Below, piece by piece: positions 10,867-22,087 of a stretch of 64,000 bases of DNA; position 1 is the stretch's first letter; the number at the start of each line of letters is the position of its first letter. The stretch covers positions 27,747,746 through 27,811,745 of the forward strand of contig OX940872.1 in the NCBI GenBank assembly GCA_954871525.1, in the 5' to 3' direction. The position numbers and the translations under genes are program-made. Under the pieces are notes generated by a model. The model was not told the origin of the DNA. It did no database searches and saw nothing but the letters and a program-made list of their open reading frames with translations. Source of the DNA: Parietaria judaica. Its lineage: Eukaryota; Streptophyta; Magnoliopsida; Rosales; Urticaceae.

Positions 10867-11774
10867 TATATGTAATTAAAATTACGTTTATGTAACTTGA
10901 TAGATAACTAAAGTTACTTAAATTAAAGTTTCTTACCGTCTTTAGAAAAAATTACATAATGTAATTTTACTTACTTAAGCTATATAGTCAACTTGACCGT
11001 TTAAAATCAATAAAATAGTCAATTAACCATATTAACTATTATAAAAATAGTCATATTCACCACTATAAGCATATTAACCATTAACCAAAATGGTCAATAT
11101 TTCACTATTTTGCAAATAAAAACTCTAGGTTTGCTAAAATGCAATGTAAATATATGAATGTATATATTCATTATACTTTCTCTTATATGTATTAAAACTT
11201 AAATTATACATATGAAATCTAAATCACATCCAAACTATATCTTTCCACTCATCCTCTCTTCACAAGTTTTCTAAAGATGATTTTTATAAGTCACATTTCT
11301 AGTTGCTTCTAGTTAATTGATTAGATGCAACATGCATATACAAATATGTAAATATATACTAGCTATTTGGGATCCAATTATATATATTTGGTATCAAAGT
11401 GTAGTTATTAAAAATATTCTATACACTAGCAACAAAAATCAAACAAATCAATTACATTTCTTATTTCACTCAAACTTTACTTTATTTTTTTAAAAATACA
11501 AGCAGCAAGAAGCAACCTATGATTCCGGCAGTACTCGAATTCTGAATCATACTTTGTTTGCTTAACCGGATTAAGAAAATATCTAAACTTAAATCACAGG
11601 AAATCGAATGACATAGAATCGGAATGAGTCCGAACACAAGAACGAGTGCGACACGCAACACAAGTATATCTTTTCTGTTCTTGGTATGAGTATTCGACTT
11701 AATTAGTATAACACACACCATTCAAGGCACACGCTTTATAAGAAAATGCAAAACACCCGATTTAACAATGATTG
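10867..11774. other. AT-rich intergenic DNA, 3' side of CYP71D-1
   Basis: Very AT-rich and low in complexity, with a short TAGTCA/ATTAACCA-rich stretch at 10985-11100. No coding sequence is supported. The last few hundred bases probably include the 3' untranslated region of the minus-strand P450. Confidence 0.5.
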
Positions 11775-13358
11775 TCATCCGATAGGTTTCGGAACACGGG
11801 GAACTGGGATCAAGAGAAGGTCCCCTAATTTCCTTCTGACAGTCATGCCAAATTTCTCAGTCATGTCCAGAGTCTCGTGGCTGATTCCATCGGTGAGTTT
11901 CCAATCAAAATGAAACAAAAGCTGTGCGAGAACAAGCTCCATGTCAGCGACAGCGAATGCAATGCCGGGACAAATCCTCCTACCAGCACCGAAGGGTATG
12001 AGCTCGAAGTTGGTCCCTCTGAAATCGACTGCGCTATCGATGAACCTCTCTGGCCAAAAGGTCTCGGGATCTTCCCAATACCTCGGATCTCTTCCTATCG
12101 CCCATCCGCTGATTAGAACCCTAGATTTTGCCGGAATGTGATATCCGTTTATAACGCAACTCTCTCTTGATTCTCTCGGGACTATAAAGGGACCAGGAGG
12201 GTGGAATCTTAGGGTTTCTTTGATTATCATCTTCAAGAATTTCAGATCATGTAGGCTGGCTTCGTCGACTTTTCCTTGTTTTCCGAACACTTGCCTCACC
12301 TCGGCTTGCGCCTTCTGCATGATTCTTGGGTTCTTCATCATCTCTAGCATCGCCCACTCTACCACCGTTGACGCCGTCTCACTTCCGGCAACAAAGATGT
12401 CCTGGAATATTAGATCAGTACTCTTTCAGCGTTGATAAACTAATAAAAAGAAACACAGGAAAAAAGCTATGCCACATGTTCTAACCAGAATAACAGCTTT
12501 GATGTTTTCAGTCTCCAATGGAAATGGAAGGTTAGCATTCTCCTGCAGAGTTAAAAGAACATCTAATATACAGCCTGATCTCACAGTTTTATCAGCTTTA
12601 TGTTCAACAATGATGCCGTCGAGCATTCGGTCGAGTGTCTCCACCAGGTTCTCAAATTCAGGCCTGATGTCGCCAATCCAGTGAAGCCATTTTCGCGAAG
12701 GGAACACGTCACAAATGCTCACACCTCCGGCGAGCTGCAGCGCTGATTCAACGCTCGATATGAACACCGCTTGGTCCATGCATATCTTGCCAAAAGCCGC
12801 TCGCGAGGTGATTAAATACATCATCGAGAAGATCTTCCCCGAGATATTGATCGGAATCCCCGTACTCAGGCGTACATCTTCGATGAGATTCAACACCTCT
12901 TCTTCTCTGATTGACCGGAAGGATTGCACGCGTTTAGGGCTCAATAGCTCCTCCACGCAAATTTTCTTCAGCATTCTCCAATAATCTCCGGAGCCGAAGA
13001 CAATATCGAGGCCGTGATACTTTCCCGAGAGAAGCATACGAGGTCTTTGAGCAAAATTAGTGTCGTGTGTTCTCGTGATCTCTTTCGCCATCTCCGGCGA
13101 TGAAACAATAATGTGAGGCACTTCACCGAGCTGCAAGTACATCAACGGTCCGTAAACTTTGGCCAAGTCTCGAAGGCGTTGATGGGGTAGAGCGCAGGTA
13201 AGTTGATGGAGGTTTCCGATCAAAGGCAATCTCCAAGGTCCTGGGGGTAATTTTGGTACAGAGTTGGTTCTTTTGGATTTCTTCTTTGTGATTATAATGA
13301 TAACAGAAAGTGTACTCATGATGAAGATAACACAAGTGAAAATGGGAGGGATTTCCAT
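11775..13358 (-). CDS. Cytochrome P450, CYP71D-like (copy 1)
   Basis: Two exons on the minus strand: 12486-13358 (291 codons) and 11775-12401 (208 codons plus stop), giving 499 residues. The 84-bp intron has GTTAG and TTCCAG borders and phase 0. Features are an N-terminal membrane helix, hinge LPPGPWRLPLIGNLHQL near residue 37, I-helix AGSETAST, K-helix KETLR with Glu353, PERF, and the haem loop FGAGRRICPG with Cys435. The CYP71D family includes terpenoid hydroxylases such as tobacco epi-aristolochene dihydroxylase, so a terpenoid or related substrate is plausible but only inferred. All core motifs are intact. The second CYP71D-like gene (32593) is a close paralog in opposite orientation. Confidence 0.92.
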
Positions 13359-13399
13359 CTTGGAAGGAAGTAATTAAAATGAATATGTCATGGATTACT

Positions 13400-13407
13400 T
13401 ATTTATA
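13400..13407 (-). promoter_or_regulatory. TATA box of CYP71D-1
   Basis: TATAAATA on the minus strand, 42 bp upstream of the start codon at 13358. The spacing implies a very short 5' leader. Plausible but not proven. Confidence 0.55.
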
Positions 13408-13459
13408 GTCTAAAATTGATGACTCGGTAATCCAATTTTTTTTTTTTTTTTTTTGAATG

Positions 13460-13974
13460 GTAATCCAATTTTTCATTCTTTAATGTATAGAACAGTTTAA
13501 TTAATAATCACGTTTTCCAATAATATTATAATTTAGTGGGAATAGTAAACTATATCGTGCTTACAATTAGTTAATCGAAGTTCGGAAGATCATATAATAA
13601 TTTGTGTAGGAACTTAGCAAATAATTAACCCTAAGACTTGTCTTATATACGCTATTTAGTTGATTTCCAGCTCAATCACATGTTCGAGTTAGAACAGTTT
13701 ATTAATATAATCGTCCAGAAACACTTAAAGCATCGTGCTTACAAGTAAATCGAGTACTATTCAACATTTTCTTATTAATGAAACTTGTTGCAAACTTCTT
13801 AACTATCACACGGCATCACATCTATAGTGTAAATTGATACATTAGCAATAACTTATCACGCAATTTGTGGATATTGAAACACACTAGCTATAACTTATCA
13901 TGCGATTTGTTAGATTAAAGTGCTTATGGCTGAATTTGGAGGGCTAATCTGACAAGTAAGCACTAGCTGTGGTT
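13460..13974. repeat. Duplicated upstream region of CYP71D-1
   Basis: Aligns with 19955-20260 and 20850-20965. Landmarks are CATTCTTTAATGTATAGA, CTAAGACTTGTCTT, TAGTTGATTTCCAGC, ATATAATCGTCCAGA and TCACACGGCATCAC in the same order. The homology resumes after the hAT element at 14534 and continues into the LINE remnant. Confidence 0.8.
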
Positions 13975-13982
13975 GATTGAAC

Positions 13983-14525
13983 CAAGGTTCAACTTACCGA
14001 ATTTGCCGATAAATCGCTTGTCGTTTTCGATGGATCAACTTACCGAATTTGCCGATAAATCGCTTGTCGTTTTCGATGGATTTTTCGATAGCTTACCGAT
14101 TAACCGACGGAAAACTTATAATACTGTAGCTTGCCGATTACCGACATTTTTCGATAATTATCGACGGATTATCGACACTTTTTGATATTTTTCGACGGAA
14201 AACTTATAAAATATATTTTTAGCTTATATTTACTAAGTTTGTAATATTGATAAAACATTAAAATCCCAAAAATAAAATAATTTCATACTCAAACACAGAT
14301 AAATAAAATATAATCTCACTCTCACATATGTATATACTCAAAACAAAATCTTCGAAAAATACAAAATTTATTGAAAAAGTATCATATATTTGTTATTTTT
14401 CAAGATGTTTGCTGATTTTCGACAAAAATCATAGAAAAGTTCTGGCATGGTCTTCTTACCGATAGCTACCGGTAAGACGGATAATCGAGGATTATCGAAG
14501 ATAATCGTGGAAAAGTCGAACCTTG
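13983..14525. mobile_element. hAT-like MITE (543 bp) with 8-bp target duplication
   Basis: Short inverted ends CAAGGTTC and GAACCTTG, flanked by perfect GATTGAAC duplications at 13975-13982 and 14526-14533. The paralogous segment near 20966-20990 lacks it. Inside, a 47-bp unit at about 13989-14035 is tandemly repeated, and CCGATTA/CCGATAA motifs recur throughout. Confidence 0.85.
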
Positions 14526-14639
14526 GATTGAACAATAAGAATAATTAGAAAAAGCTTGTTAAAACTGATATAGTAGTTTATATATGATAAAAAAATGATG
14601 TCACATAGGATAAATTGCAGCGAAAATACTCAATTTTTG

Positions 14640-15246
14640 GCCATATATATATGCTCCGATAACTGTGCCTCTTACTCTCCCATTGATGACGACCGGGGCG
14701 GAGATACAATCGCGGACCACTTCAAGAACTCTTGACCCGAACCCCATCCTCTTCATCATGGCAATGACAAAGCTCTACTAAATACGATCGTTTGCCTTGC
14801 TCGTATCGAGTTTGAGTACCAAGCCCCCTTTTTGCGATTAGACTTCCTCTTGAGTGAATGGAGGCATTCAAAAGCGATCACGGCGTTATCCGTGATAAGT
14901 CTTCCTGGGATAAAGGCACTTTCAGAGTAAGAGATAACGGAGCCAAGAGCCCCTTTAATCTGATTCGCCACTACTTTGTAACAATCTTGAAGAGGACGTT
15001 ACAAAGACTTATAGACCGAAGTCTTTGTCATTCTTAAGATTATTAATCTTAGGAATAAGAACTAAGTTTGTCGAATTCCAAGATCTCCCGCTCGTCCTAC
15101 CATTTAAGATATCCAAGCATTTCTGAATTTCGGTCCCATGGTTGTCCAAAATATTTGGACGAAGAGGGAGTGAAAGCAGTCGGGGCTCGAGGCTTTTCGG
15201 GGGCCATGTCAAAGAGAGCTCTATCCACTTCCTCCCCGGTGAATAC
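14640..15246 (-). pseudogene. LINE reverse-transcriptase remnant (copy 1)
   Basis: Minus-strand translation includes SAFIPGRLITDNAVIAFECL, typical of plant LINE RT (the QSAFVPGRLI region), and upstream an LVLIPKINN block. Frames are broken near 14830 and 15005. It is a different LINE family from the one at 3262-7180. It has a paralogous remnant at 21050-21522 plus 27801-28011 and is interrupted on the right by copia element A. Confidence 0.8.
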
Positions 15247-15904
15247 TGTGAGTTTAAGCTTGACTTAACTCGTCACACAGAGGAAGTCAGCCCTGCTCGG
15301 AGATGCGAGCAAGTCCGCTCGGGAGAAGCGAGCAAGTATGCTCGACAATGCGAGCAAGAAGATGCGAGCATGTGTGCTCGGAGAGATGCGAGCAAGTGTG
15401 CTCGAGGAAGAACGAGAAAGTCTGAGGACGGGCAGAAACACTCACAGGGAGTCAGCCCGGGTACCGACCAGAACAGAAGACAGACAGCCGTTCAGCCCAG
15501 CTCGGGTGAACACGAGCAGAGAGTCCGTATAGAAGACAAGCTCAGCCCGGAGCATACGAGCAGGTCAGCTTGGGGACAGAGAGACTGTCCGGGCAGGAAA
15601 GGGAAACTCTACCCAGAAAAGAAAACGCGTAGATTTGGCGAGATTATTTAGGGTAGTTTCCTGATTTAGTGCGATTCTGTTAGCTAGGGTTTTGCCTATG
15701 TGAGGCCTATATAAACCTAGCATTGTGTACACTGTAAATAGCCGAGAGTAGTCGAGTTTTATAGAGTCCATTAGAGTTTCGAGTTATCTCTTTGTATTTG
15801 CCTTCGAATTAATCAGAGAAATCTTTCTCCCATTCGTGTTCTTGAGGTTGCTTTATTCTTGTGATATTCGTGATTTTCGCAGATCCGTGTATTGGGATCA
15901 AACA
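15247..15904 (+). repeat. 5' LTR of copia element A (658 bp)
   Basis: Starts TGTGAGTTTAAGCTTGACTT and ends GGGATCAAACA. It contains a TATATAAA promoter box at about 15708 and shares most of its length with the 537-bp LTR of element B, plus an extra tandem array at 15298-15414. Confidence 0.85.
15298..15414. repeat. Palindromic minisatellite in copia A LTR
   Basis: About five copies of a 20-28-bp unit built on GCGAGCAAGTNNGCTCG. Each unit has its own dyad (CGAGC and GCTCG). The array is missing from the LTRs of element B. Confidence 0.8.
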
Positions 15905-15906
15905 AG

Positions 15907-15918
15907 TGGTATCAGAGC
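15907..15918 (+). other. Primer-binding site of copia A
   Basis: TGGTATCAGAGC lies 2 bp after the LTR end. This is complementary to the 3' end of initiator tRNA-Met and is the usual copia primer site. Confidence 0.9.
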
Positions 15919-15932
15919 TAAAATCGAAGATC

Positions 15933-16812
15933 ATGACTTCATCAGAATTGGCAATCGGAGTTCTGGAATCGAAGAAACCAGAATCCAAGGAAGGCATAGT
16001 GACACTAAACTACCCCATGCTCACGAAGAGCAATTACGCCGTGTGGGCGTTGAAGATGAGGGTAAATCTGCAGGCGCAGGGAGTATGGGAGGCCATTGAA
16101 GGTGGCAATTCCGAAGGACGCAAAGAAAGAATGGCACTCGCAGCTATCTACGAGGCCGTTCCGGAAGAACTCATTCTCATGCTCTCCGAGAAGGATTCCG
16201 CAAAAGAAGCATGGAAGACGCTTCGGACTATGCACATGGGCGCAGATCGCGTCAAGGATGCCAAAGTCCAGAACATGAAGAGTGAATTTGAGGTCATGCG
16301 GATGAAAGAAAGCGAGTCGGTGGTCGACTTCGCTCTGAGACTCACGTCCATCGTGATCGGCATACGCTCGCCAGGAGACAACGTGGACGAGACCACCGTT
16401 GTCACGAGATTCTTACTTGCGTTGCCTCGCAGGTTCATGCAGATAGTGACGTCGATTGAGCAGTTCGACAATCTCAAGACCATGACGGTCGAGGAAGTTG
16501 TTGGGCGTCTCAAAACCCACAAAGAGAGACTTCGGGGCTACTGCGATAAAGGAGACGAGCAGAATCTCCTTCTCACGCATGAGGAATGGACGGCGAGACA
16601 GAGGAGATCCGGGGGATCCGAATCCTCCTCAAGTTTCTCAGGACGAAACAACTATAGTGGAGAGGTCCGAGGACGCGGACAAGGTCGAGGACAAAGGCGA
16701 GGCAGAGATTCGTGAGGACGCAAGAGCAACTCGAACCGTCAAGAAGGACCTACGAGGAGAGACAAGAGCACGATGAAGTGCTATACTTGTCAGAAGCCCG
16801 GGCACTACGCAT
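15933..16812 (+). pseudogene. Copia A gag (UBN2 type), broken
   Basis: From ATG 15933 the frame encodes a gag of the UBN2 type (MLTKSNYAVWALKMRVNLQA, then SLADFALRL-like blocks) and a Gly/Arg-rich tail. A CGA-to-TGA change ends it at 16713-16715, where element B still reads on into the zinc knuckle. A CYTCQKPGHYA knuckle fragment follows at about 16770-16812 in the homologous alignment, after which the element is truncated. Confidence 0.8.
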
Positions 16813-17511
16813 TATTCTGAATCACGCAACATTTTTTGTTTGTCTTGACTTGTTTTTCCTGGCCTACTCCCCTCTGGAACTAGGTCCGCTAGGACTGAGT
16901 CGTCGTTCCCTGGTCGACTGCTGTCTACTGCTTCCAACTCCTGGCCGCTGGAATCAGGGCGCCTGGTTCCTCCTGGAATCAGGATGTCTGATTTCTGGTC
17001 GGCGTGACCAAGTGTTTAGCTTGTTTGAGACAAGGTTGTCTGCAACCAGGTCCTCCTGACCTAATCCACTGGGTCGTGCCATTTTGATTGCTCTTTGACT
17101 CATCGAGTTGCAGCATGTCGAGCTGAACCTTACACTCTTTGTATCTATTTTAACAGATTTGCTCGATGCAAGCAAGAATCCAATTCCAGCGCAGTAACTC
17201 TATATCTAGAGTAAAGAATTGGTTCATTTAAAATGTTGATTAATATAATTTATTAAAATCAACTAACATAAGACAGATCCAAAAGTGGACAAAGTGTTTG
17301 ATTTTAAAGAGAAGCAAAATAGTAGACATTTGCGAACTTATAACTTTAATTGTGAAAAAAAAGAGTTAATGCCACCAAAATAAAATAAATGTATTGAGTC
17401 TTTATAATGCTCTTAACTCTAAATAAAAATATTTTGTTCTTCATTCTACCTGTTGATTTTGTTTATATATATATATATATATATTTTGTTAGACTTATAT
17501 ATATATATATG
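16813..17511. other. Unclassified intergenic DNA
   Basis: GC-richer DNA (16830-17200) with repeated CTGGAATCAGG and CCTCCTG strings follows the truncated copia element, then AT-rich DNA with (AT)n at about 17466-17484. It may be a fragment of another LTR, but I cannot classify it. Confidence 0.4.
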
Positions 17512-19013
17512 AGGGGTGAGTAAAAGAAACTGTTAACCGTATTTTAACTGAAAACCGATTCTGCCGATACAGATTAAACCATGAACCGAATTAAAGCGGT
17601 TAAAACTGAATATACTGAATAAAAACCGAATACCTGAATTGGATTGAAACATGGCTTTCAATTTTGATATTAGAACCGGAACCGCATACCCGTTATATAC
17701 CGCTTTATACATAACTAAATCTAATATTATAACTATCGATAATAACTATATTTATCACGATGTTGAAAATATTTTTTGTAGAGGGCGATTTGCTCCACCC
17801 TCTTTTCAGTCACAAAGATAATAAAAAAATACACAATAATAAGATGAGTATGAATATCGTTGATTTATTGCATTTTCGAAAAGGACTCGATTTCTTCCAT
17901 TGAATAACTGGACAATTGAAGGACTCTTATGAACGACAACTATCACTTTCTTTTGACTCTTTTCTGATCTTGTATTCACGAATTACAATGGGCTTAGAAG
18001 TTGAGGACACAAGAATACACTTTTCTCTCTAATATTTCTCACCAGAATGATCTCTCGGATCCTTTCTAATGAGGTTTACATGCATATTTATAGGCTTAGA
18101 GTTTCTAGAATTCGTTTCCCTTCTTGTTCCTTGAATCTCGTCGGTTGTTAGCTAAGGTTTCTTTTCTTCTTGCTTGATTTGTTGCTGACCTTCCTTGGAT
18201 ACGCCGATTCTTCCACGATTTCCTCAACTGATTAACTAATTCTCCATAATTTGTGCGATTTTGACTTCTCGCTTTATTTAATTCGATGAAGTTTTACGAT
18301 GAGCTTTCCTCGATAAACTTCTTTGCGATGAGCTGCTTCTTTGTGGATTCTTCCTCGAGGATTTCTTCATGGAGGTGCGATAAAGTATTTCATCGCGGAT
18401 TGCTTTTAAACTGGCTGGACCTCGTCGCGAGTTGGACTTCCTCGAGCGTGCTCCTTCGTTGACCAATAGTCAACGAATGTCCCTGCCTTCATTTCACGCC
18501 GTTTTCGGGATAAAACGACATGAGTAGTGTTAAGGAGGGTTTTGAAAAAATCCGACCTTAACATTTTTTATCCACTCTTCTAACCAACGACTACTTTTTG
18601 CAAGGCGTGTTTAATTGTGTAGTTGTTGTTGTTAAGTACCGTTTAATGTAATTGTTGATGACAAGAACTTAGAGTAAAGAAGTAAAAACTTAGAAGTTAA
18701 GGACTTAAGGTTATTAGTCATAGTTTGAGTTATTACTTCTTGCTTCAATGTTGTAGGGACTTATAAGAATTTTATTAGTGTTATTTATATATTTTGAGGC
18801 TTAATTACTTGTTTGTATAATAGTTATGTGTCATGGAATATCTTAGAAATGGTAAATGTGGTTAAAAACCGAAATTTAATACCAATTTTACGGTAAATGT
18901 GGTTTTCATCTTTTACAAAAAGTGTATTCGGTTTTCATTATAAACATACCGAAATGTAGTATTCGGTTTATTATTTGTCAAATACTACACTGAATACCCG
19001 TTTGTTCACCCCT
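17512..19013. mobile_element. hAT-like element with AGGGGTGA ends
   Basis: Inverted ends GAGGGGTGAGTAAA and TGTTCACCCCTAA, with AACCGAAT/ACCGAATA-rich subterminal sequence on both sides. It is hosted in an AT-repeat, so the target duplication cannot be defined. It carries a nested solo LTR at 17777-18563. Confidence 0.55.
17777..18563 (-). mobile_element. Solo LTR, gypsy-type
   Basis: Bounded by TGTAGAGGG and CCTTAACA, with T5 on each side as a possible low-complexity target duplication. Minus orientation is suggested by a CCTATAAATATGC promoter-like string near 18085. It resembles the LTR-side part of the gypsy remnant at 28012-28330 in the TTCCTCGAGGA and GCGATGAGCT blocks. No internal region is present. 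Confidence 0.6.
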
Positions 19014-19018
19014 AAATC

Positions 19019-19050
<32 letters not shown>

Positions 19051-19427
19051 GCATATGCATATGTAGATACATTTCATTCTTTAGATCTTTAGAGTTTACA
19101 CTATCGCCTTACACGCCTATGTTTATTTTTAGTTTAATAACGAGGGAATGAATCACGCGTTTAAAGCTGTATTCATATGACATTTTGTTTAATTATTTAG
19201 CAATAATTCTTATATAATTTTAGCAGCATCACATAAACACGTTCAATTAATAATTCAAAAGAATATCTGATCACACAAATAAATCTTTCGAATAATATAT
19301 CAAATCCAGAAGTGCAAACAAAATATTCACTCTCCAACTTCCTTAAGAATTTGAAATCCGAATCGAAAAAAAAATAAATTAAAAAGAAACCCAAATATTG
19401 GCAATGTGTGTTAGACACTTTTTTTGG
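19014..19427. other. AT-rich intergenic DNA
   Basis: (AT)n microsatellite at about 19019-19040 followed by low-complexity DNA. No gene is supported. Confidence 0.5.
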
Positions 19428-19878
19428 GGGTAAACTGCGGCTAATGTACATAATGTTTGATCGGCTGCGGATTATGTTCTCAATGTTTATTTTCGACGGT
19501 TCATGTACCTAAACTTGATTCCGTTAGATTTTTTTTTTGTGTTTTCCGGCACTTGACCGTCAGCGAGTGATTCCTCTATTATATGTACACTATTCGTATT
19601 TTTGACATAACTCACTCTTTTATTGTCCAAATTTTACGCACAACCTTAAAACACCGTAGGTTGTGCATAAAATTTAGACAAAAAATGAGTGAATTATGCC
19701 AAAAATACGAAAAGTGTACATATAATAGAGGAATGAGTCGCTGACGGTCAAGTGACGGAAAACACGAAAAAAAAATCTAACGGAATCAAGTTTGGGTACA
19801 TTAGCCGTCAAAAAATAAACATTGAGTACATAATCCGCAGCCGATCAAACATTAAATACATTAGCCGGAGTTTACTCC
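19428..19878. mobile_element. Foldback MULE-type element, short copy
   Basis: A 451-bp palindrome starting GGGTAAACTGCGGCTAATGT, with both arms carrying ATAACTCACTC, CGGAAAACAC and TAATCCGCAG blocks. It is the same family as 45862-46832, but more diverged and without a recognisable target duplication, so it is older. Confidence 0.8.
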
Positions 19879-19949
19879 TTTTCTTAAAACTTGAAAGGAA
19901 ATGAAATTTAGAGAGAAAGATAATTTCCGTAAATGATTCCTATAGATTT

Positions 19950-20270
19950 ACAATTTTTCATTCTTTAATATATAGACCAGTTCAATCACGTTTCTCCAAT
20001 AATATAATATTGCTTAGTGGGAATAGTTAATAGAAATTCGGAAGATTTAATTATTAGCAAATGATACCCTAAGACTTGTCTTCCACACGTACGCTATTTA
20101 GTTGATTTCCAGCTTAATCACGTGTTCTAGATTAGTGCGAATTACAGCATTCTATTAATATAATCGTCCAGAGAAAACTTAATTGACTATTTAACATTTG
20201 CTAATTAATGGAACTTGTCGTACTTCTTACTTAGCTATCACACGGCATCACCCACACATATATAAATAAG
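19950..20270. repeat. Second copy of the CYP71D-1 upstream region, without a gene
   Basis: Matches 13465-13850 (CCAATAATAT, CCTAAGACTTGTCTT, TAGTTGATTTCCAGC, CACACGGCATCAC). Where the CYP71D coding region would lie there is only the foldback element at 19428-19878. Confidence 0.75.
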
Positions 20271-20395
20271 GGTCAACGTTTTTTGGACGCAGGTCTGTCT
20301 ATGGATTGGACCCGCGACATACATCGTATATTGAAATATATAAGCAATAATGGCTCAAAATGCAAAATCGGAAGAGCTGACGGTATATTTTGAAA

Positions 20396-20834
20396 GGGTT
20401 AATGACGGTGAAAATATCTAAATTTTGGTCAAAGAACCATTCGTGTACCTAAAGTTTAAAAGTGGTGGCAAAAATACTTAAAGTCGCATTAGAGGTGTTA
20501 ACCACTCAATTCTCGTATCGTAGCAAACTTACTCGTTAACTCTGACAATGTGGACAAACGTGGGTTGCTGACATGACAATTTTTTGCAACATGGACGAGC
20601 CCAAATAAGAGTTTAGTTCGTTGTTTTTTCGTAAACGAGGCTCATGTGAGCTCGTCCACGTGACAAAAAAATTCTGTGTAAGCAATCCATATTTGTCCAT
20701 GTGGCCAGAGATAACAGGAAAGTTAACTGCGTTACGATAATAGAGTGGTCAACGCTCTAAATGTGAATTTGAATACTTTTGCCATCATTTTTAGACTTTG
20801 ACCAAACTTTGAGAATTTTTGCCCTCATTAACCC
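20396..20834. mobile_element. Foldback MITE (439 bp)
   Basis: Imperfect inverted repeat from GGGTTAATGACGGTGAAAAT to its inverse ending ATTAACCC. It is inserted in the duplicated segment and is absent from the paralogous position near 13850. No clear target duplication and no coding capacity. Confidence 0.7.
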
Positions 20835-21049
20835 ATAAACACATCTATGGTGTAAATTGATAGCTATAATTTATCATGCAATGTGTTAGATAAAAGTGCT
20901 TATGGACCTATGGCTCAATGTGGCAAGCGAATTTGGAGGGCTAATCTGACAAGTAAACTTGCTGCGGTTGAACGAATGGAACAATAAGAATAATTAGAAA
21001 AAGCTTGTTAAAACTGATATAGTAGTTATATATGATAAAAAATGACGCT

Positions 21050-21522
21050 CATACACATACTTCTTGTGTATTCACTGAGTTTTAGCGTCAAAGCCCCCCT
21101 TTTGCTTTTAGATTTCCTCTTGAGTGAATTGAGAAGTTCAAAAGGGCGTTATCCGTGATAAGTCTTCCAGGGACAAAGACACTTTAAGAGTCGGAGATAA
21201 CGGAACCAAGAGCCCCTTTAATCTGATTTGCAGTAGGAGATAACGGAACCAAGAGCCCCTTTAATCTAATTTACAACTACTTTTGTTACTATCTTGAGGA
21301 AGACATTACAAAGACTTAAAGACCGGAAGTCATTGTCATTCTTAGGATTCTTAATCTTAGGAATAAGAACTACGTTTGTGGAATTCCAATATCTCGCGCT
21401 TGTCCTACCATTTATGATATCCAAGCATTCCTTACGGACTTTCGGTCCCACAGTTGTCAAAAATATTTGGATGAAGAGGGCGTGAAAGCCATTAGGGCTC
21501 GAGGCTTTCCGGGGGCCCATGC
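21050..21522 (-). pseudogene. LINE RT remnant (copy 2, 3' part)
   Basis: Paralog of 14850-15230, with shared blocks ACGGAACCAAGAGCCCC, CATTCTTAGGATTCTTAATC and CCAAGCATTC. The minus-strand frame gives NSTNVVLIPKIKNPKNDNDF. A 37-bp block at about 21190-21270 is internally repeated. It is cut by copia element B, with the rest at 27801-28011. Confidence 0.8.
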
Positions 21523-22059
21523 TGTGAGCTTAAGCTTGACTTAGTCCGGGTGACGACCAGAACCCAGGACGGGCAGAAACACTTGCGAGAAGTCAGCCCG
21601 GGTACCGACCAGAACAAAGGACGGACATACGTTCAGCCCAGCTCGGGTGAACACATGAAGAGAGTCCGCATAGAAGGCAAGCTCAGCCCGGAGCATACGA
21701 GCAGGTCAGCTCGGGGACAGAAAGATTGTCCGGGCAGAAAAGGGAAAGTCTACCCAGAAAGGAAAGCGCGTAGCTTGAGGAGCAAGCAAATCAAGTCAAA
21801 GATTTGGCGAGATTATTTAGGGTAGTTTCCAGATTTAGTGCGATTCTGTTAGCTAGGGTTTTGCCTATGTGAGGCCTATATAAACCTAGCAGTGTACTCT
21901 GTAAACTAGAGCGAGTCCATTAAGTTTTTGAGTTTATCTCTTTGTAATTGCCTTCAATATTAATCAGAGAATTTCTTCTCCCAAATTCGTGTTCTTAAGT
22001 TCGTTTGATTCGTGGTGATTATTCGTGTTATTCGCAGATCCGTGATTTGGGATCCAACA
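21523..22059 (+). repeat. 5' LTR of copia element B (537 bp)
   Basis: Begins TGTGAGCTTAAGCTTGACTT and ends GGGATCCAACA. It has a TATATAAA box at about 21878. AAAGGA occurs at about 21615 and again at about 21758, bounding the stretch that is missing from the 3' LTR. Confidence 0.9.
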
Positions 22060-22061
22060 AG

Positions 22062-22073
22062 TGGTATCAGAGC
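22062..22073 (+). other. Primer-binding site of copia B
   Basis: TGGTATCAGAGC, complementary to initiator tRNA-Met, 2 bp after the LTR. Confidence 0.9.
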
Positions 22074-22087
22074 TTCAATCGAAGAAC

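Larger units (their letters stand above)
15247..16812 (+). mobile_element. Copia LTR retrotransposon A, 3'-truncated
   Basis: A 5' LTR (15247-15904), primer-binding site and gag, then homology to copia element B stops at about 16812, inside the zinc-knuckle region. There is no pol and no 3' LTR. It is inserted in the LINE RT remnant. The LTR begins TGTGAG and ends AAACA. Confidence 0.85.

Noticed and set aside
16813..17230. Continuation of copia A pol
   Set aside because: The sequence does not match element B beyond the zinc-knuckle region and has no pol motif.
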